Source of the DNA: an uncultured Acidimicrobiales bacterium
GTDB taxonomy: Bacteria; Actinomycetota; Acidimicrobiia; Acidimicrobiales; SZUA-35
NCBI GenBank assembly: GCA_937976305.1
Contig: CALJSB010000040.1
Span: forward strand, 1-64,000
Direction: 5' to 3'
Length of the DNA stretch: 64,000 nucleotides
The notes beneath the pieces are model-generated. The model had not been told where the DNA came from. It made no database searches and saw nothing but the letters and a program-made list of their open reading frames with translations. Below, in pieces: positions 6,358 through 15,949 of this stretch (position 1 is the stretch's first letter; each line of letters begins with the position of its first letter). The translations under genes were made by a program, and so were the position numbers.

Positions 6358-8640
6358 ATGAGCGACACGTCGCAGGGTGAAGGTTGGTGGGTTGCCACCG
6401 ACGGCAAGTGGTACGCCCCGGAGCTACACCCCAACTACGTGCCGCCAGCCGCCCCGATTCCTGACCCATCGGCCACGGTGATCGACCAGGCCCCAAGTGG
6501 CCAAGGATTGTCGCAAAGCCCACCGGCTACCAATCATCAAGCCGGTCCTCAGCAACAAGTCGCTCAACCCGGCCAGCAGGCTCCTCAGCACGCTCAGTTG
6601 GGGGCCGCTCCGCCGCAAACCACAGCCCAGTCCGGGGCGACCCATGCCGGGCAGGCCCAGGTGGGGGCGCAAGGACCAGAACTGATCGGCACCACCACAG
6701 CAGGTGCTCCACCAGCGAGTTCAGAGACAACCGTCAAGCGGGGCAACGGAGCGCGGTTTGCACTTCTCGGACTGCTCGGCGTCGTGTTCCTCGGCGGGCT
6801 CGGTTTTCTCGCCTGGCGCGTCACCAACTCCAACCCGGCCGGTGCCGACAGCCCCGAGGCTGCGGTGCAGCAGATGTTCGACTCATTCGATGAAAGCGAC
6901 GCAGTTGGTGCCCTTTCGATCATCGACCCCGAAGAGACCGACACCTGGGTCGGCAGCTTCGTGCCGCTCTTCGATTCGATCGAAATGGTCGACATGCAAG
7001 ACGGTGACGATCCAACCGAGGCCGTCGTCGAGAACTACGAAGACTTCCTCGGCTCGTTGTCCCTCTCGGTATCTGGCCCCAACGGCGAGGCCCCCAACTA
7101 CACCGTCGAGATGCTCGACGAGCGCCTTGCTTGGGTGACCTTCGACGGCGTCGACATCGGTTTCGATGGTGAGGCCAACGAAGGACGATCGCTCGTCGTT
7201 GGATTTGGCGGTGAAAGTGCCGCACTCGACCTCGATGCAATCGGTGCTGCCAGCATCCAGTTCCGCAGCCAGGCGGGTGGCATCAACACCACGGTCTTCA
7301 ACCCAGACGGAACGGTCAACACCACGGAGTTCACCGAAAATGCAGAGCTCGCCTTCGCCGCGATCGAGCGCGACGGCAAGTGGTATCTCTCGGTCGGTTA
7401 CTCGGTGCTCGAGCATGCCCGCCGGTCGTCCGACTCGACGATCCAGCCCGACTTTGGTGCAGGGTTCCGCTTGATCGACAACCAGGTCGGTGCTGCGTCG
7501 GCGGAGGCCGTCGTCACCGACTTCCTGACCGCCACCGAAACGCTCGACTACCGGCGCATGCGTGATCTCACCGATCCAAACGGCCTTCCGTACTTCCACG
7601 ACTACTGGCCCTTCATCCAAGCTGAGATCAATGACGCTGACGTTCGCGAAGCCGCAAACGACATCGGGCTTCGATTCGATCCACCGGTGCTCGTCACCAG
7701 TGAGTGGGAAGGGCGCACCATCGTCACCATCAGTCAGTTGTCCGGCGTGGTCTCGGGCGGAACCTTCACCATCGACGTTGCTCGCGGTTGCGCCACCGCC
7801 ACCGTCGACGGTGAAACCGAAAGCGGCTGCATCGACGAAGCCATCGGTGAGGGTCTCGACGACCTCGATGTGTTCTCTGTCGACCCACGCCGACTCGTGC
7901 CAACGCAGTACGGATTCGTCGTCGAGGAACAGAACGGGCGTTGGTATATCGATCCGATGTCGACGATCGCCTTCCACCTCGATCAGGTCGTCGACGCAGT
8001 CGATGCGGTGAGCACCGAGGTGTCGGAGACTTCAAACTTGGAGCAGTTGGGCACCGGCATCGAAGGTTTCTTCTTTGTTGATGCGCCGACTGCTCGAGTG
8101 AACGAGTCGGCAACGTCAGAACCCAACGAAGACGGCCTTGCCGGCGTAGCCATCGACCTCAGCGAGAGCAATCTCGGCATGCTCGAAGAACTCAGCATTG
8201 CCATCATTCGCATCACGCCAACTGGGCAGGCCGAGCTTGCCACGACCGACTCGGTTGGCGGGCCGCAGATCATCAACGGGCCGACATGGGGCGTTGCCAC
8301 CGATCGAATCGGTACCGACGAGGTTGCGATCCCTGGCATCGCAGCTCAGACCGAAGGCAACATCCAAGTTGACGTGTTTGGCATCACGCCTTCAGTCCTG
8401 AACGGATCGATCTCGGGTGCCCTTGATAGCGAGGCCACACCGCAGCTCTTCATCGTGCCGGACGGCGAGGCTCGTTCGGTCGACGTCTCCGGAGCCAACT
8501 TCCACGTGATCGACCCGTGGGATGCTGATCTCGTCTATCTCTTCGACCCGACCCTTTCGCCGGACACCTTTGCTGGCAGCAACTCGATCGTGGTTGTCTA
8601 CGGCGCCCCGGGTCAGGCGTTCCAGGTCACCTTGTCGTAG
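6358..8640 (+). CDS. Large membrane-anchored extracellular protein with Acidimicrobiia WWxATDGKWY motif
   Basis: A 760-residue protein. Residues 10-24 (WWVATDGKWYAPELH) form a cytoplasmic motif found at the start of many Acidimicrobiia membrane proteins. A Gln/Pro/Ala-rich linker follows to about 128, one membrane helix spans about 132-153, and a large acidic exterior has two related blocks, each opening with an AVxxF-type helix (about 165 and 380). The first block resembles NTF2-like or DUF4878-like folds by its short helix plus sheet pattern, without certainty. There are two Cys near 478 and 489. A strong GGAGGA lies 7 nt before the ATG. Its end overlaps the convergent acyltransferase gene by 14 nt. 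Function unknown, presumably surface-related. Confidence 0.75.
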   Translation: MSDTSQGEGWWVATDGKWYAPELHPNYVPPAAPIPDPSATVIDQAPSGQGLSQSPPATNHQAGPQQQVAQPGQQAPQHAQLGAAPPQTTAQSGATHAGQAQVGAQGPELIGTTTAGAPPASSETTVKRGNGARFALLGLLGVVFLGGLGFLAWRVTNSNPAGADSPEAAVQQMFDSFDESDAVGALSIIDPEETDTWVGSFVPLFDSIEMVDMQDGDDPTEAVVENYEDFLGSLSLSVSGPNGEAPNYTVEMLDERLAWVTFDGVDIGFDGEANEGRSLVVGFGGESAALDLDAIGAASIQFRSQAGGINTTVFNPDGTVNTTEFTENAELAFAAIERDGKWYLSVGYSVLEHARRSSDSTIQPDFGAGFRLIDNQVGAASAEAVVTDFLTATETLDYRRMRDLTDPNGLPYFHDYWPFIQAEINDADVREAANDIGLRFDPPVLVTSEWEGRTIVTISQLSGVVSGGTFTIDVARGCATATVDGETESGCIDEAIGEGLDDLDVFSVDPRRLVPTQYGFVVEEQNGRWYIDPMSTIAFHLDQVVDAVDAVSTEVSETSNLEQLGTGIEGFFFVDAPTARVNESATSEPNEDGLAGVAIDLSESNLGMLEELSIAIIRITPTGQAELATTDSVGGPQIINGPTWGVATDRIGTDEVAIPGIAAQTEGNIQVDVFGITPSVLNGSISGALDSEATPQLFIVPDGEARSVDVSGANFHVIDPWDADLVYLFDPTLSPDTFAGSNSIVVVYGAPGQAFQVTLS

Positions 8641-9982
8641 GCGCTGTCGCGGCACTTCCCGAAGTGTTGGCCTCGGCATCATCGCTGGAGATTTCCTCCG
8701 ATGGGGCCGGGGCCTTCAGGTCGAAATGCCAGATCAAGGTGGTGATGGCGAGGCCGGCGATGAGCTTCCACTGGCTACCGCCAGTCCAGAGCTTGACGCC
8801 GGTTGACAAGATCGCCGAGGCAATCAGCACCCGCACCATCGAGCCCCGGTAGGGAGCCTTCGGTGCGAGCAAGCCGGCCACTTCGAACCGCTTCACCAAG
8901 CTCAGCATCACAAGCAGAACAACGAAGCTGAGCCCGATCAGTGGCATCTTCTGGATCCACCAGTCAGCTGACCCCACGGGGGCGGTCGGCAACCCGTCAA
9001 CGAAGAGCAGACCGACACCGGCCAGCACGGCTGCAGTGAAGTGCCACAGGTAGACGCTCATGCCGACGCCACCGAGAACTGCCACGACTTTGAACGACGA
9101 CGCTGAGCGAGCGAGCCACTTGTTGATGGCCGGAGCAAGCAACACAGCGGTCGAGCAATAGGCAAGGCCAAACAGCATGAGAGCGATGGACGGGGGATGG
9201 GTCGGGTTGAACGTGGCCTGGCCGTCGTTCACCATCGAGGCTCGCCACGGGCCGACCTTCACAACGCCATAGGTGACAGCCCACAACACGGGAGACAGCC
9301 AGAGCAAGTGCTTCGGGGACGGGAGCAGCCCGTCCTTCCAAGCGAAGCCGAGGATCTGGAATATCAGCCAGCCGATCACCCAGTTGATGCCGTGGATCAG
9401 GGGAATGCCGAGCCAGCCCGCAACTTCGAACAACGTGAACGCCGTGCCGATGCCCAGGAAGAACAGCAACGGGTTCTTGCGGAAGATCGGAAGTGTGATC
9501 GGGGCGATCGCCGTGTCGATTGTGTAGTTGGCGAGGAACCAGAGAGGGATTGCACCGGCCGCTGCTCCCAAGAACGCAATCTCACCAACGCCGACGGCTT
9601 GGCCAACGGACAGCACGACAATCCAGAAGTAGCCGAGCACCATCGTGGGGATCATCATGCGGCGCAGGCGATTGGCGACCCAATCTTGTGGTCGTCCACC
9701 TTTGCGATTGTGCGAGTCGAGTGACACCGCCGATGAGAAGCCACCGGCGAGGAAGAACAGCGGCATCACCTGAAGGGCCCAGGTCACCCACGCCAGCGAG
9801 TAGTCAAACTCCAAGGCGTTCTTGGCGACGATCGAGCCGTCGTCATCTTTGAAGACAGCAATGGCCATCCAGTGACCGAAGGCCACCGCAACCATGGCCG
9901 CGGCCTTGTAGAAGTCGACCGCTCGATTGCGATCCGACTTCGCTCCAGCAACGAGTTCATCAACGTTCAGCGTGGTGTTCAT
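8627..9982 (-). CDS. Acyltransferase-3 family membrane protein
   Basis: A 451-residue protein with ten or more membrane helices. It has the acyltransferase-3 start: residues 17-45 (SDRNRAVDFYKAAAMVAVAF, then GHWMAI) carry the conserved Arg/Asp and catalytic-type His37. Such proteins O-acylate surface sugars, peptidoglycan or lipids using cytoplasmic acyl donors. The start is ATG 9982; the frame upstream to 10156 is Arg/Ser-rich and out of character. The cytoplasmic tail ends in an acidic Ser/Ala segment. It follows the ABC genes on the same strand after a 109-nt gap, so co-transcription is possible. Confidence 0.83.
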   Translation of the reverse strand: MNTTLNVDELVAGAKSDRNRAVDFYKAAAMVAVAFGHWMAIAVFKDDDGSIVAKNALEFDYSLAWVTWALQVMPLFFLAGGFSSAVSLDSHNRKGGRPQDWVANRLRRMMIPTMVLGYFWIVVLSVGQAVGVGEIAFLGAAAGAIPLWFLANYTIDTAIAPITLPIFRKNPLLFFLGIGTAFTLFEVAGWLGIPLIHGINWVIGWLIFQILGFAWKDGLLPSPKHLLWLSPVLWAVTYGVVKVGPWRASMVNDGQATFNPTHPPSIALMLFGLAYCSTAVLLAPAINKWLARSASSFKVVAVLGGVGMSVYLWHFTAAVLAGVGLLFVDGLPTAPVGSADWWIQKMPLIGLSFVVLLVMLSLVKRFEVAGLLAPKAPYRGSMVRVLIASAILSTGVKLWTGGSQWKLIAGLAITTLIWHFDLKAPAPSEEISSDDAEANTSGSAATAPTTR

Positions 9983-10091
9983 AGCGACCTCGACTCGTGG
10001 TATCGGTCGCTTTGCTGGCGGGCTGGAGCGCCAAGCGCAAGTCGGCTGTTCCCGGTCACGCTGCGCGCGTTGCCACGCGTTTCGTGCAGAA

Positions 10092-10736
10092 CTACCTGAG
10101 CTCGCCGTCGAGCATCGTGAATACCCGGGTTGCCTGATTGAGAATTCGGCGTTCATGGGTTGCGATCAACACTGCTGACCCTCGACGTGTGAGGCCGCTC
10201 AACATCGACATGACAGCAGCGGCTCGCTTCTCGTCCTGGTGTGCGGTTGGCTCGTCTGCGATCAAGACCGTTGGCCGCAGCGTCAGAGCGCGAGCGATGG
10301 CGGCCCGCTGCTGTTCACCGAGTGAGATCTCAGAAGGAAATCGATCGATGAGACCGGCGAGCTCGAGACCGTCGAGAAGATCGCCGCTGACCGGGGTGGC
10401 CTGACGGGCCAAGCGGCTGGGCAGGGCAATGTTCTCGCCAACGGTCAGTTCATGCATCAACCCGAGTGCCTGAGGGATAAAGGCAATGCTGTCCCACGCC
10501 ACGCTGATGTCATCGCGAAAGACGACCGATCCGTTGTCGGGCTGCTCAGCACCGATGATCAAGTTGATGAGCGTTGACTTGCCCGAACCCGATGGTCCAA
10601 CAAGGGCATCCAGGTGGCCGGGGTGCAGCTCGAGCGAAACGTTGTTCACCGCAACAATCGTCTGTCCCGCTGTTCGGTAGCGACGACTCACGCCGCGCAG
10701 CGCCACGGGTGGAGTTTCGGTCGACGTCGTTGTCAT
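10092..10736 (-). CDS. ABC transporter ATPase, degenerate signature motif
   Basis: A 214-residue ATPase of the MacB/LolD class. Walker A is GPSGSGKST (47-55), the Q-loop lies near IPQAL (88-92), and Walker B VLIADE (157-162) is followed by a His in ATHER. The signature reads SLGEQ (138-142) instead of SGGEQ, and the D-loop reads HQDEK instead of LDPA. It probably forms a heterodimer with the ATPase upstream, serving the FtsX-type permease at 11545. Its ATG overlaps the preceding stop by 4 nt. The altered signature suggests one of the two nucleotide sites is weak. Confidence 0.87.
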   Translation of the reverse strand: MTTTSTETPPVALRGVSRRYRTAGQTIVAVNNVSLELHPGHLDALVGPSGSGKSTLINLIIGAEQPDNGSVVFRDDISVAWDSIAFIPQALGLMHELTVGENIALPSRLARQATPVSGDLLDGLELAGLIDRFPSEISLGEQQRAAIARALTLRPTVLIADEPTAHQDEKRAAAVMSMLSGLTRRGSAVLIATHERRILNQATRVFTMLDGELR

Positions 10737-11548
10737 GGCTGATGCACCTCGAGAACTCGTCGCTCTGCATCCCACAAAAGGCGAGCTCGGCCGTCGGCAA
10801 ACTCCGAACGAACCGCCGGATCGAGTTGGAGCCTTCCGGAGCGGTCGATCACGGCCAGCTCTCTGCCCGCATGTGTCACCGATGCGACCGAGCCGTCTCG
10901 CAAGGTCACGATCTCATCCATCTTCGGCAGCACACGATCGTCGTGGGTTGCCACAATCACCGTTGTGCCGAGGGACGTCAGAGTTGCGATGGCTTCGAGA
11001 ACCGAAGCGGCTCCAGCTGGGTCGAGATGAGCGGTCGGTTCGTCGGCAATCACCACCTTGTGGCCCGCCACAATGGCGCGGGCGAGGGCCAAGCGTTGCT
11101 GCTCGCCACCGGACATCGCCGCTGGCAGATGGTCTCGGCGGTGAAGGAGATCGAGTTGACCCAATGCATCGTCAGGAGACGGGTTGCCATGTCGTGGCGA
11201 CAATCGGCAGAGCAGTTGATGGGCGCTGATATGACCGAGGAGGTTGTCCGAGGGGCGCTGGTAGACGTGGGTCACCAGTTGACCCCGCCGCTTCGCTCGT
11301 TCCCGAGCGGACAGCGAGAACAGGTCGATGTCGGCGACATGAATTCGTCCAGCTGTTGGTTCATCGAGGCCAGCGATCATCCGTAGGAGTGATGACTTTC
11401 CGCTGCCCGACGGCCCGACGATTCCGGTCGCTGTGCCGGCGCGCAATTCGAGGTCGACGCCGCGCACAGCTTCAACTTGGCCGGTGTTGGTCGGATAGAT
11501 CTTCACGACCTGGCGACAGCTCACTGCGGTGTTCTGATCTGCCGTCAT
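10733..11548 (-). CDS. ABC transporter ATPase (MacB/LolD type)
   Basis: A 271-residue ATPase with canonical motifs: Walker A GPSGSGKSS (45-53), signature MSGGEQQR, Walker B VVIADE, D-loop AHLDP and switch His in VATHDD. About 45 residues extend beyond the ATPase core (ELAVIDRSGRLQLDPAVR), a tail seen on several actinobacterial FtsX-linked ATPases. It overlaps the permease stop upstream and the second ATPase downstream by 4 nt each, so the three genes are tightly coupled. Confidence 0.9.
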   Translation of the reverse strand: MTADQNTAVSCRQVVKIYPTNTGQVEAVRGVDLELRAGTATGIVGPSGSGKSSLLRMIAGLDEPTAGRIHVADIDLFSLSARERAKRRGQLVTHVYQRPSDNLLGHISAHQLLCRLSPRHGNPSPDDALGQLDLLHRRDHLPAAMSGGEQQRLALARAIVAGHKVVIADEPTAHLDPAGAASVLEAIATLTSLGTTVIVATHDDRVLPKMDEIVTLRDGSVASVTHAGRELAVIDRSGRLQLDPAVRSEFADGRARLLWDAERRVLEVHQP

Positions 11549-14268
11549 GTTTGCGCCCGCACGATGGAGCCGTCCGGTTGTGCGTTGGCCAAGCGGTCGA
11601 CTGACCAGGCGCCGAGGCTGGTGAACGCCACGAGCGCAATCGCCGTGCCGCCAAGAGCAAGCCAGGGCAATCCCAGATCGAGACCTGGCGGCAACGTGGG
11701 TGCTGGGTCGAACCTCGGAAGCGATCGGCGCACGATCAGAGGCACGATGGCCAAGGCGGTTGCTGTTGCGATGCTGATCAGTACCGCAACCTCAAGGGTT
11801 GTCACGAGCGCGACCTGGCCGGGGGACAGACCCATTCGTTGGGTCATGAACGTGCCGAGCTTTCGTGTCGCCCGTTGTGAGGCAAGGTAGAACGCAAGCG
11901 ATGCCAATGCGGTCAGAACGCTTGTCACTCCGAGCCAGCGCAAATACCCGAAGGCGAAAGTCGGAACGACGTAGTCAACGCTCGCTCGACGCTCATCCAC
12001 CGTTGTCACCGATCGAGAGCGCACGTTGTTGTCGTCCAAAAAGCGTTCGATCGTGGCCCGATCTTGTTGTGAAATCAGATGCTGTCTCAAGCGTTGCGAG
12101 GGAGCGAGCGTTGTGAGTGCATCTTCGGTGCGGGACAAAGAGAACGCGTCGAGTCGTTCGCTCGAGACAATCAGCGTTGACCGAGATCCCGATGCCAAAG
12201 GAATCGTGTCGAGGTCGCCGACAACACGGTAGGGGAACGGTTCTGTGATGCCGAAGCTGCCAGTCGTGGGTAATGACTCAGACGAGATAGCAAGAACGGG
12301 AAGGTCCGTCCCGGTGTCGGATGCCAGAAGTGCGGCAGCGTCACTGAACGAGAGCGGAGCGTCGTGTGGCCAATCGAACGCATCTCTGGCTGACGTCGGG
12401 TCAATCGCAACAATGCGTACCGGCTGTTGGCCGGGCGCCGCCGTCGTCTCTTCGATTCCGACAATGGTCGATTGATTGGGCAATACGGCATTCTCTGGAG
12501 GTAGGCCGACGAGGTCGGCAACCGTTTGACCGCCAACTTCCGTGAACAACGCAGAGGACGCTGCCTCGTCGAGCTGATTGACCAAGACGGCTGAGAACCC
12601 GGCAAGGCCCAACGACACGGTTAGCGCTGCCGTCACGGCTTGGCTCGCCGAGTTCGCTCGCGTCGCCCGACGCCACGCCAAGAGTCCGATCGGTGATCGC
12701 GTCGCAAGCTGGGATGCAGTGAACGCGGAGCCGGTCTTGGCCAACGCCAAGACGAGCGCAACACCGGTGAGCAGCGCCACAACCGGCAGGGTCACGACAG
12801 AAAGGTCGACGTCGGTCCGACCCGAGCCAGCGCCCACCTCGATCCAAGTGAAAGCAGTCAGGCACAGACCAGCGCCAACCGCGACCGCTCGCTGACTTGT
12901 CGATGGCGTACCAATCAGGGCGGTGCGGAGGGCGCGCTGTCCGAGCAGGCCGGTCGCCGCCGCAGCTGTGAGCCATCCAGCCCCGCCGACAAGAACGGCG
13001 CGTCGCACATCGAGAGCTGCGATTGCCGGCCGAGCATCAAGCGACGATGCTGCGGGGCCCATCGTCGCTCCGACCACGGCAGCCAGCACGAGCCCAACAG
13101 CGACGCCAACGGCGGTCGGAGAAAAGAGCTGGAGCAGCGCACGCCCGGTGAACTGCTCCCAGCGGTCACCCTCTGAGGCAAGCAGCGCAAACTCTTGCTT
13201 GCGGCGGGCAACAGCAAGCGATGCAGCCGAGACCATGACAAACAATCCAATTGCTGCGCCGGCCAATTGCGTTGACTGGAGAGGCTGATCGAGACGTTGG
13301 AGCCGCTCGTCGACAGAGTCGAGCGTGGCGGCGAGCGAGTTCGTCACGACGGGGGCAGCTGGCTGAGGCCCAGCTTGCGCTTGCAGCGCCTCGACCACGG
13401 TGGGGTCTCTCACGATGATGCGTTCGAGTTGCGTGATCTCATCGACCAGCGAGCTGAGCTCGGCCCGAGTTGTCGGTGATGTCTCGATCGGCGCAGCCCA
13501 ACGAGCCGTGCCGCTCACGCCTAGCTGTGCCATCACAGCGTCGTCGACAAACACAAGCGAGAACGATGGTGCTTGAAAGGGGTTGATGTAACTCGGTCTG
13601 AGTTCTGCAGGCATCGATTCGAGAAAGGCCGACAGATCGATACCCCGGTCGCTCGGGGGAACGGTGCCTTCCTCGTTCCACAGTTCTTCGTAGATCCCTA
13701 CGACGAGAATCTCTGCGCTGTCGCCGCCGCCGGGAGCGAACTCGGCGCCCGGTTCCTCGGGCTCAGCGTCAGAGAAGTACGTGAGAGTGTCGCCAAGGTC
13801 GACGTCGAACCGCTGGGCCATCCAGCCCGAGATCCAGGCACCCTCGAACTCATCGGGCAGATGTCGCACGTAGTCGACCGTCTGTATGGCGGTGTCGTGG
13901 TTCACGAGGCGGACCGGAACGGAGAGCGCAGTTGAGTCCTGGCCATTTGCGACGAGCCCTCGTGGCGTCGACAAGGTTCGGGTCGATGATCCAACGGCAT
14001 CGATGTCGGCAAGCCGAGCGTTTACTGCCCGATCGGCCATAGCAATGCCTGCTTCGTTGAACAGGACATTCGATTCGATGGCAACGACACGGTTCGAGTC
14101 ACGACCGTCGCTCACGAGCAGTTCGGAGATGACATCGCCAGCCCCTGTTCGCCACAACCCGGCAGTCGAGACCAGAAACACCGGAGTAGCAGCGGCACAA
14201 ACGAGAGCAACAACAAGCGTGACGTTGCGCCAGGGCACCAAAAGCCAACGCAGCCATGCTGCGCTCAT
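11545..14268 (-). CDS. FtsX/MacB-like ABC permease, two FtsX domains
   Basis: A 907-residue permease with an N-terminal membrane helix (residues 8-35) and a long extracellular region to about 330. Three helices from about 340 to 460 (LAGAAIGLFVMVSAASLAVA, then GVAVGLVLAAVVGA) form the first FtsX core. A second external domain sits at about 560-730, and a second FtsX core lies at about 760-890. This doubled layout fits mechanotransmission exporters or lipoprotein movers rather than a pore. ATG 14268 is chosen: the longer frame from 14487 is Ser/Arg-rich, and MSAAWLRWL is a natural start. The gene starts 10 nt after the ankyrin stop. Confidence 0.88.
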   Translation of the reverse strand: MSAAWLRWLLVPWRNVTLVVALVCAAATPVFLVSTAGLWRTGAGDVISELLVSDGRDSNRVVAIESNVLFNEAGIAMADRAVNARLADIDAVGSSTRTLSTPRGLVANGQDSTALSVPVRLVNHDTAIQTVDYVRHLPDEFEGAWISGWMAQRFDVDLGDTLTYFSDAEPEEPGAEFAPGGGDSAEILVVGIYEELWNEEGTVPPSDRGIDLSAFLESMPAELRPSYINPFQAPSFSLVFVDDAVMAQLGVSGTARWAAPIETSPTTRAELSSLVDEITQLERIIVRDPTVVEALQAQAGPQPAAPVVTNSLAATLDSVDERLQRLDQPLQSTQLAGAAIGLFVMVSAASLAVARRKQEFALLASEGDRWEQFTGRALLQLFSPTAVGVAVGLVLAAVVGATMGPAASSLDARPAIAALDVRRAVLVGGAGWLTAAAATGLLGQRALRTALIGTPSTSQRAVAVGAGLCLTAFTWIEVGAGSGRTDVDLSVVTLPVVALLTGVALVLALAKTGSAFTASQLATRSPIGLLAWRRATRANSASQAVTAALTVSLGLAGFSAVLVNQLDEAASSALFTEVGGQTVADLVGLPPENAVLPNQSTIVGIEETTAAPGQQPVRIVAIDPTSARDAFDWPHDAPLSFSDAAALLASDTGTDLPVLAISSESLPTTGSFGITEPFPYRVVGDLDTIPLASGSRSTLIVSSERLDAFSLSRTEDALTTLAPSQRLRQHLISQQDRATIERFLDDNNVRSRSVTTVDERRASVDYVVPTFAFGYLRWLGVTSVLTALASLAFYLASQRATRKLGTFMTQRMGLSPGQVALVTTLEVAVLISIATATALAIVPLIVRRSLPRFDPAPTLPPGLDLGLPWLALGGTAIALVAFTSLGAWSVDRLANAQPDGSIVRAQT

Positions 14269-14278
14269 GATCGATACG

Positions 14279-15148
14279 TCATGACTGGCGAGGCGAGTCG
14301 CTCTCGATGAGTAGGGCAAGTGCCTCGTCGATTGACAGGCCTGACAAGCGGATGGTCTCGCCGTTCGAGGTCTCGGCATTGGCTCCGGCGTCCGCAAGCA
14401 GGCTGATGAGCTGGCGGGCAACGCCATCATCTGGACTCGTGTCGATTGTGTCGAGGGCGTAGCGAACGACAGGACGACCGGTTGCATCGATCGCGTTCAC
14501 GTCGGCACCCGACTCGATCAGAACCTCGATCGCTGGAACGTGGTTGTGGCCAACGGCAATCATGAGCGCAGTCGAGCCGAATCGATTGTTGGTCTGTGCC
14601 TCGGGGTCGGCACCGGCGCGCAGTAGGGCCTCGATCGCAGCGACGTTGCCGCTTCGCGCTGACAGATGCAGTGCGGTGTGGCCCGACTGGCTGACCGGGG
14701 CAAGGTCGGCTCCGAGCCCGACGAGGAATTCGATCGTGTCCGGGTTTCCACGGATCGAGGCGATCATCAGCGGTGTAAAGCCAAAGTCGCCCGCCTCATC
14801 CACGTCGGTCCCGGCAGAAATCAGTACGGAAACGGCGGTGAGGTCATCGTTGCGAATGGCCTCAGCAAGCACGTCGAAGGACGGAACCCCTTCTTGGCTC
14901 AGCGTTGCGATCGGATCCCCCTCAGACCGGGCTTCGATCGCCACGCTCTGCCCCGTGCTCAGTCGGCCGCTCGCAAACGCCCCAAGGCTCGCAGAAGCGA
15001 GCGCAAACACGATGGCCACCCCAGCTCGGGTTGTTTGACGTCGGCGCCGAAACCGCGTCGCCAGCAAGCGAGTCTCGGTTGCCGATATGCGGGTGTCAGC
15101 CGGTCCAGCGATGCGAGCCAGACCCCGTTCGAGCTCATCAACCCTCAT
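14279..15148 (-). CDS. Membrane-anchored ankyrin-repeat protein next to an ECF sigma factor
   Basis: A 289-residue protein. Residues 1-37 are a charged, helical cytoplasmic segment, followed by RRRR and one membrane helix (about 42-60). The exterior holds about five ankyrin repeats (residues 85-270), with hallmarks GFTPLMIAS, GHTALHLSA and STALMIAVGH. Its start overlaps the sigma gene by 11 nt. This is the gene position and the single-pass topology of an anti-sigma factor, yet no zinc-binding HxxxCxxC motif is present. An anti-sigma role with an ankyrin sensor is inference from context; a simple surface-anchored scaffold is the alternative. Confidence 0.75.
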   Translation of the reverse strand: MRVDELERGLARIAGPADTRISATETRLLATRFRRRRQTTRAGVAIVFALASASLGAFASGRLSTGQSVAIEARSEGDPIATLSQEGVPSFDVLAEAIRNDDLTAVSVLISAGTDVDEAGDFGFTPLMIASIRGNPDTIEFLVGLGADLAPVSQSGHTALHLSARSGNVAAIEALLRAGADPEAQTNNRFGSTALMIAVGHNHVPAIEVLIESGADVNAIDATGRPVVRYALDTIDTSPDDGVARQLISLLADAGANAETSNGETIRLSGLSIDEALALLIESDSPRQS

Positions 15149-15782
15149 GGTGCTCCCCGGTGTCGGTCTCGACGTCGGCATCGAGCGATACCCGCAATGC
15201 TGCGAGGGCGCGATGGTTGAGAGTCTTCACCGTGCCGGGCGTGACGCCGAGAGTTTCTGCGGTCTCGGCAACGGTCATCCGCACGAAGTGACGAAGAATG
15301 ACGACCTCTTGTTGCCGTCCCGTGAGCCCGGCGATGGCCTCCCGAAGCGCTAGGTGTTCGACGGCGAGAATCTCAGGGCTCGGGGTGGTCAGCGAGGTAT
15401 CGGCACTGCTGCGATGCTCGGCTCTTCGTCTGGATCTCAGCTTGCGCCAGTGCGATGTCGAGAGATTGAACGCAACGCGGAAGACCCAACCTCTCGGGTT
15501 GGTCATCACTGAGACAGCTGGCCAGTCGGCCCACGCACGGGCTATTGCTTCCTGCGCGATGTCTTCGGCAAGCGCTCGGCTGCCGGTTCGAATGACGAGG
15601 GCGCCGACGAGCGGGTTCTTCACCTCGGCAAAGAACCTCGACGCGTCGGTCTGAAAGTCGAGCGGGCTGGTGGCGCGATGCGACGCGTCGGTGTTGAGTC
15701 GGTCAGCAGCTGAAGCTGCATCCCAACGACGGGTCATGCGGGCATCGCCTCCCGCCGAGCTTCGACTCAGAAATTCCTCCAT
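15138..15782 (-). CDS. ECF (extracytoplasmic function) RNA polymerase sigma factor
   Basis: A 214-residue protein from ATG 15782; TTG 15794 is an alternative. Region 2 spans about residues 50-115 (LVIRTGSRALAEDIAQEA, then ARAWADW and NPRGWVFRVAFN). Region 4 spans about 150-200 (LTGRQQEVVILRHF, then TVAETAETLGVTPGTVK), with the helix-turn-helix that reads -35 elements. It has the SigE/SigM-type layout without extra domains. It is the first gene of a run through the ankyrin protein, the FtsX permease and two ATPases, so it may control that exporter. Confidence 0.9.
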   Translation of the reverse strand: MEEFLSRSSAGGDARMTRRWDAASAADRLNTDASHRATSPLDFQTDASRFFAEVKNPLVGALVIRTGSRALAEDIAQEAIARAWADWPAVSVMTNPRGWVFRVAFNLSTSHWRKLRSRRRAEHRSSADTSLTTPSPEILAVEHLALREAIAGLTGRQQEVVILRHFVRMTVAETAETLGVTPGTVKTLNHRALAALRVSLDADVETDTGEHHEG

Positions 15783-15949
15783 CGGGAACAACAACGCTCA
15801 CCAAGCCGTCTTGGTTGACACGGCTCTGGCGGAAAAATGAACATTTCGGGCCCGATCCACCAATCTCGGGTCGTCTCCCTAAGATCGCTGCCGCTGATCT
15901 CGTGCCTATTGGGGAGAGTGGGTACGAGATCAGCTACCAATGCGTCCGG

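Noticed and set aside
6883-7977. 364-residue minus-strand frame inside the 6358-8640 gene
   Set aside because: The plus-strand gene has the signature motif, a membrane helix and a ribosome site; the opposite frame has none.
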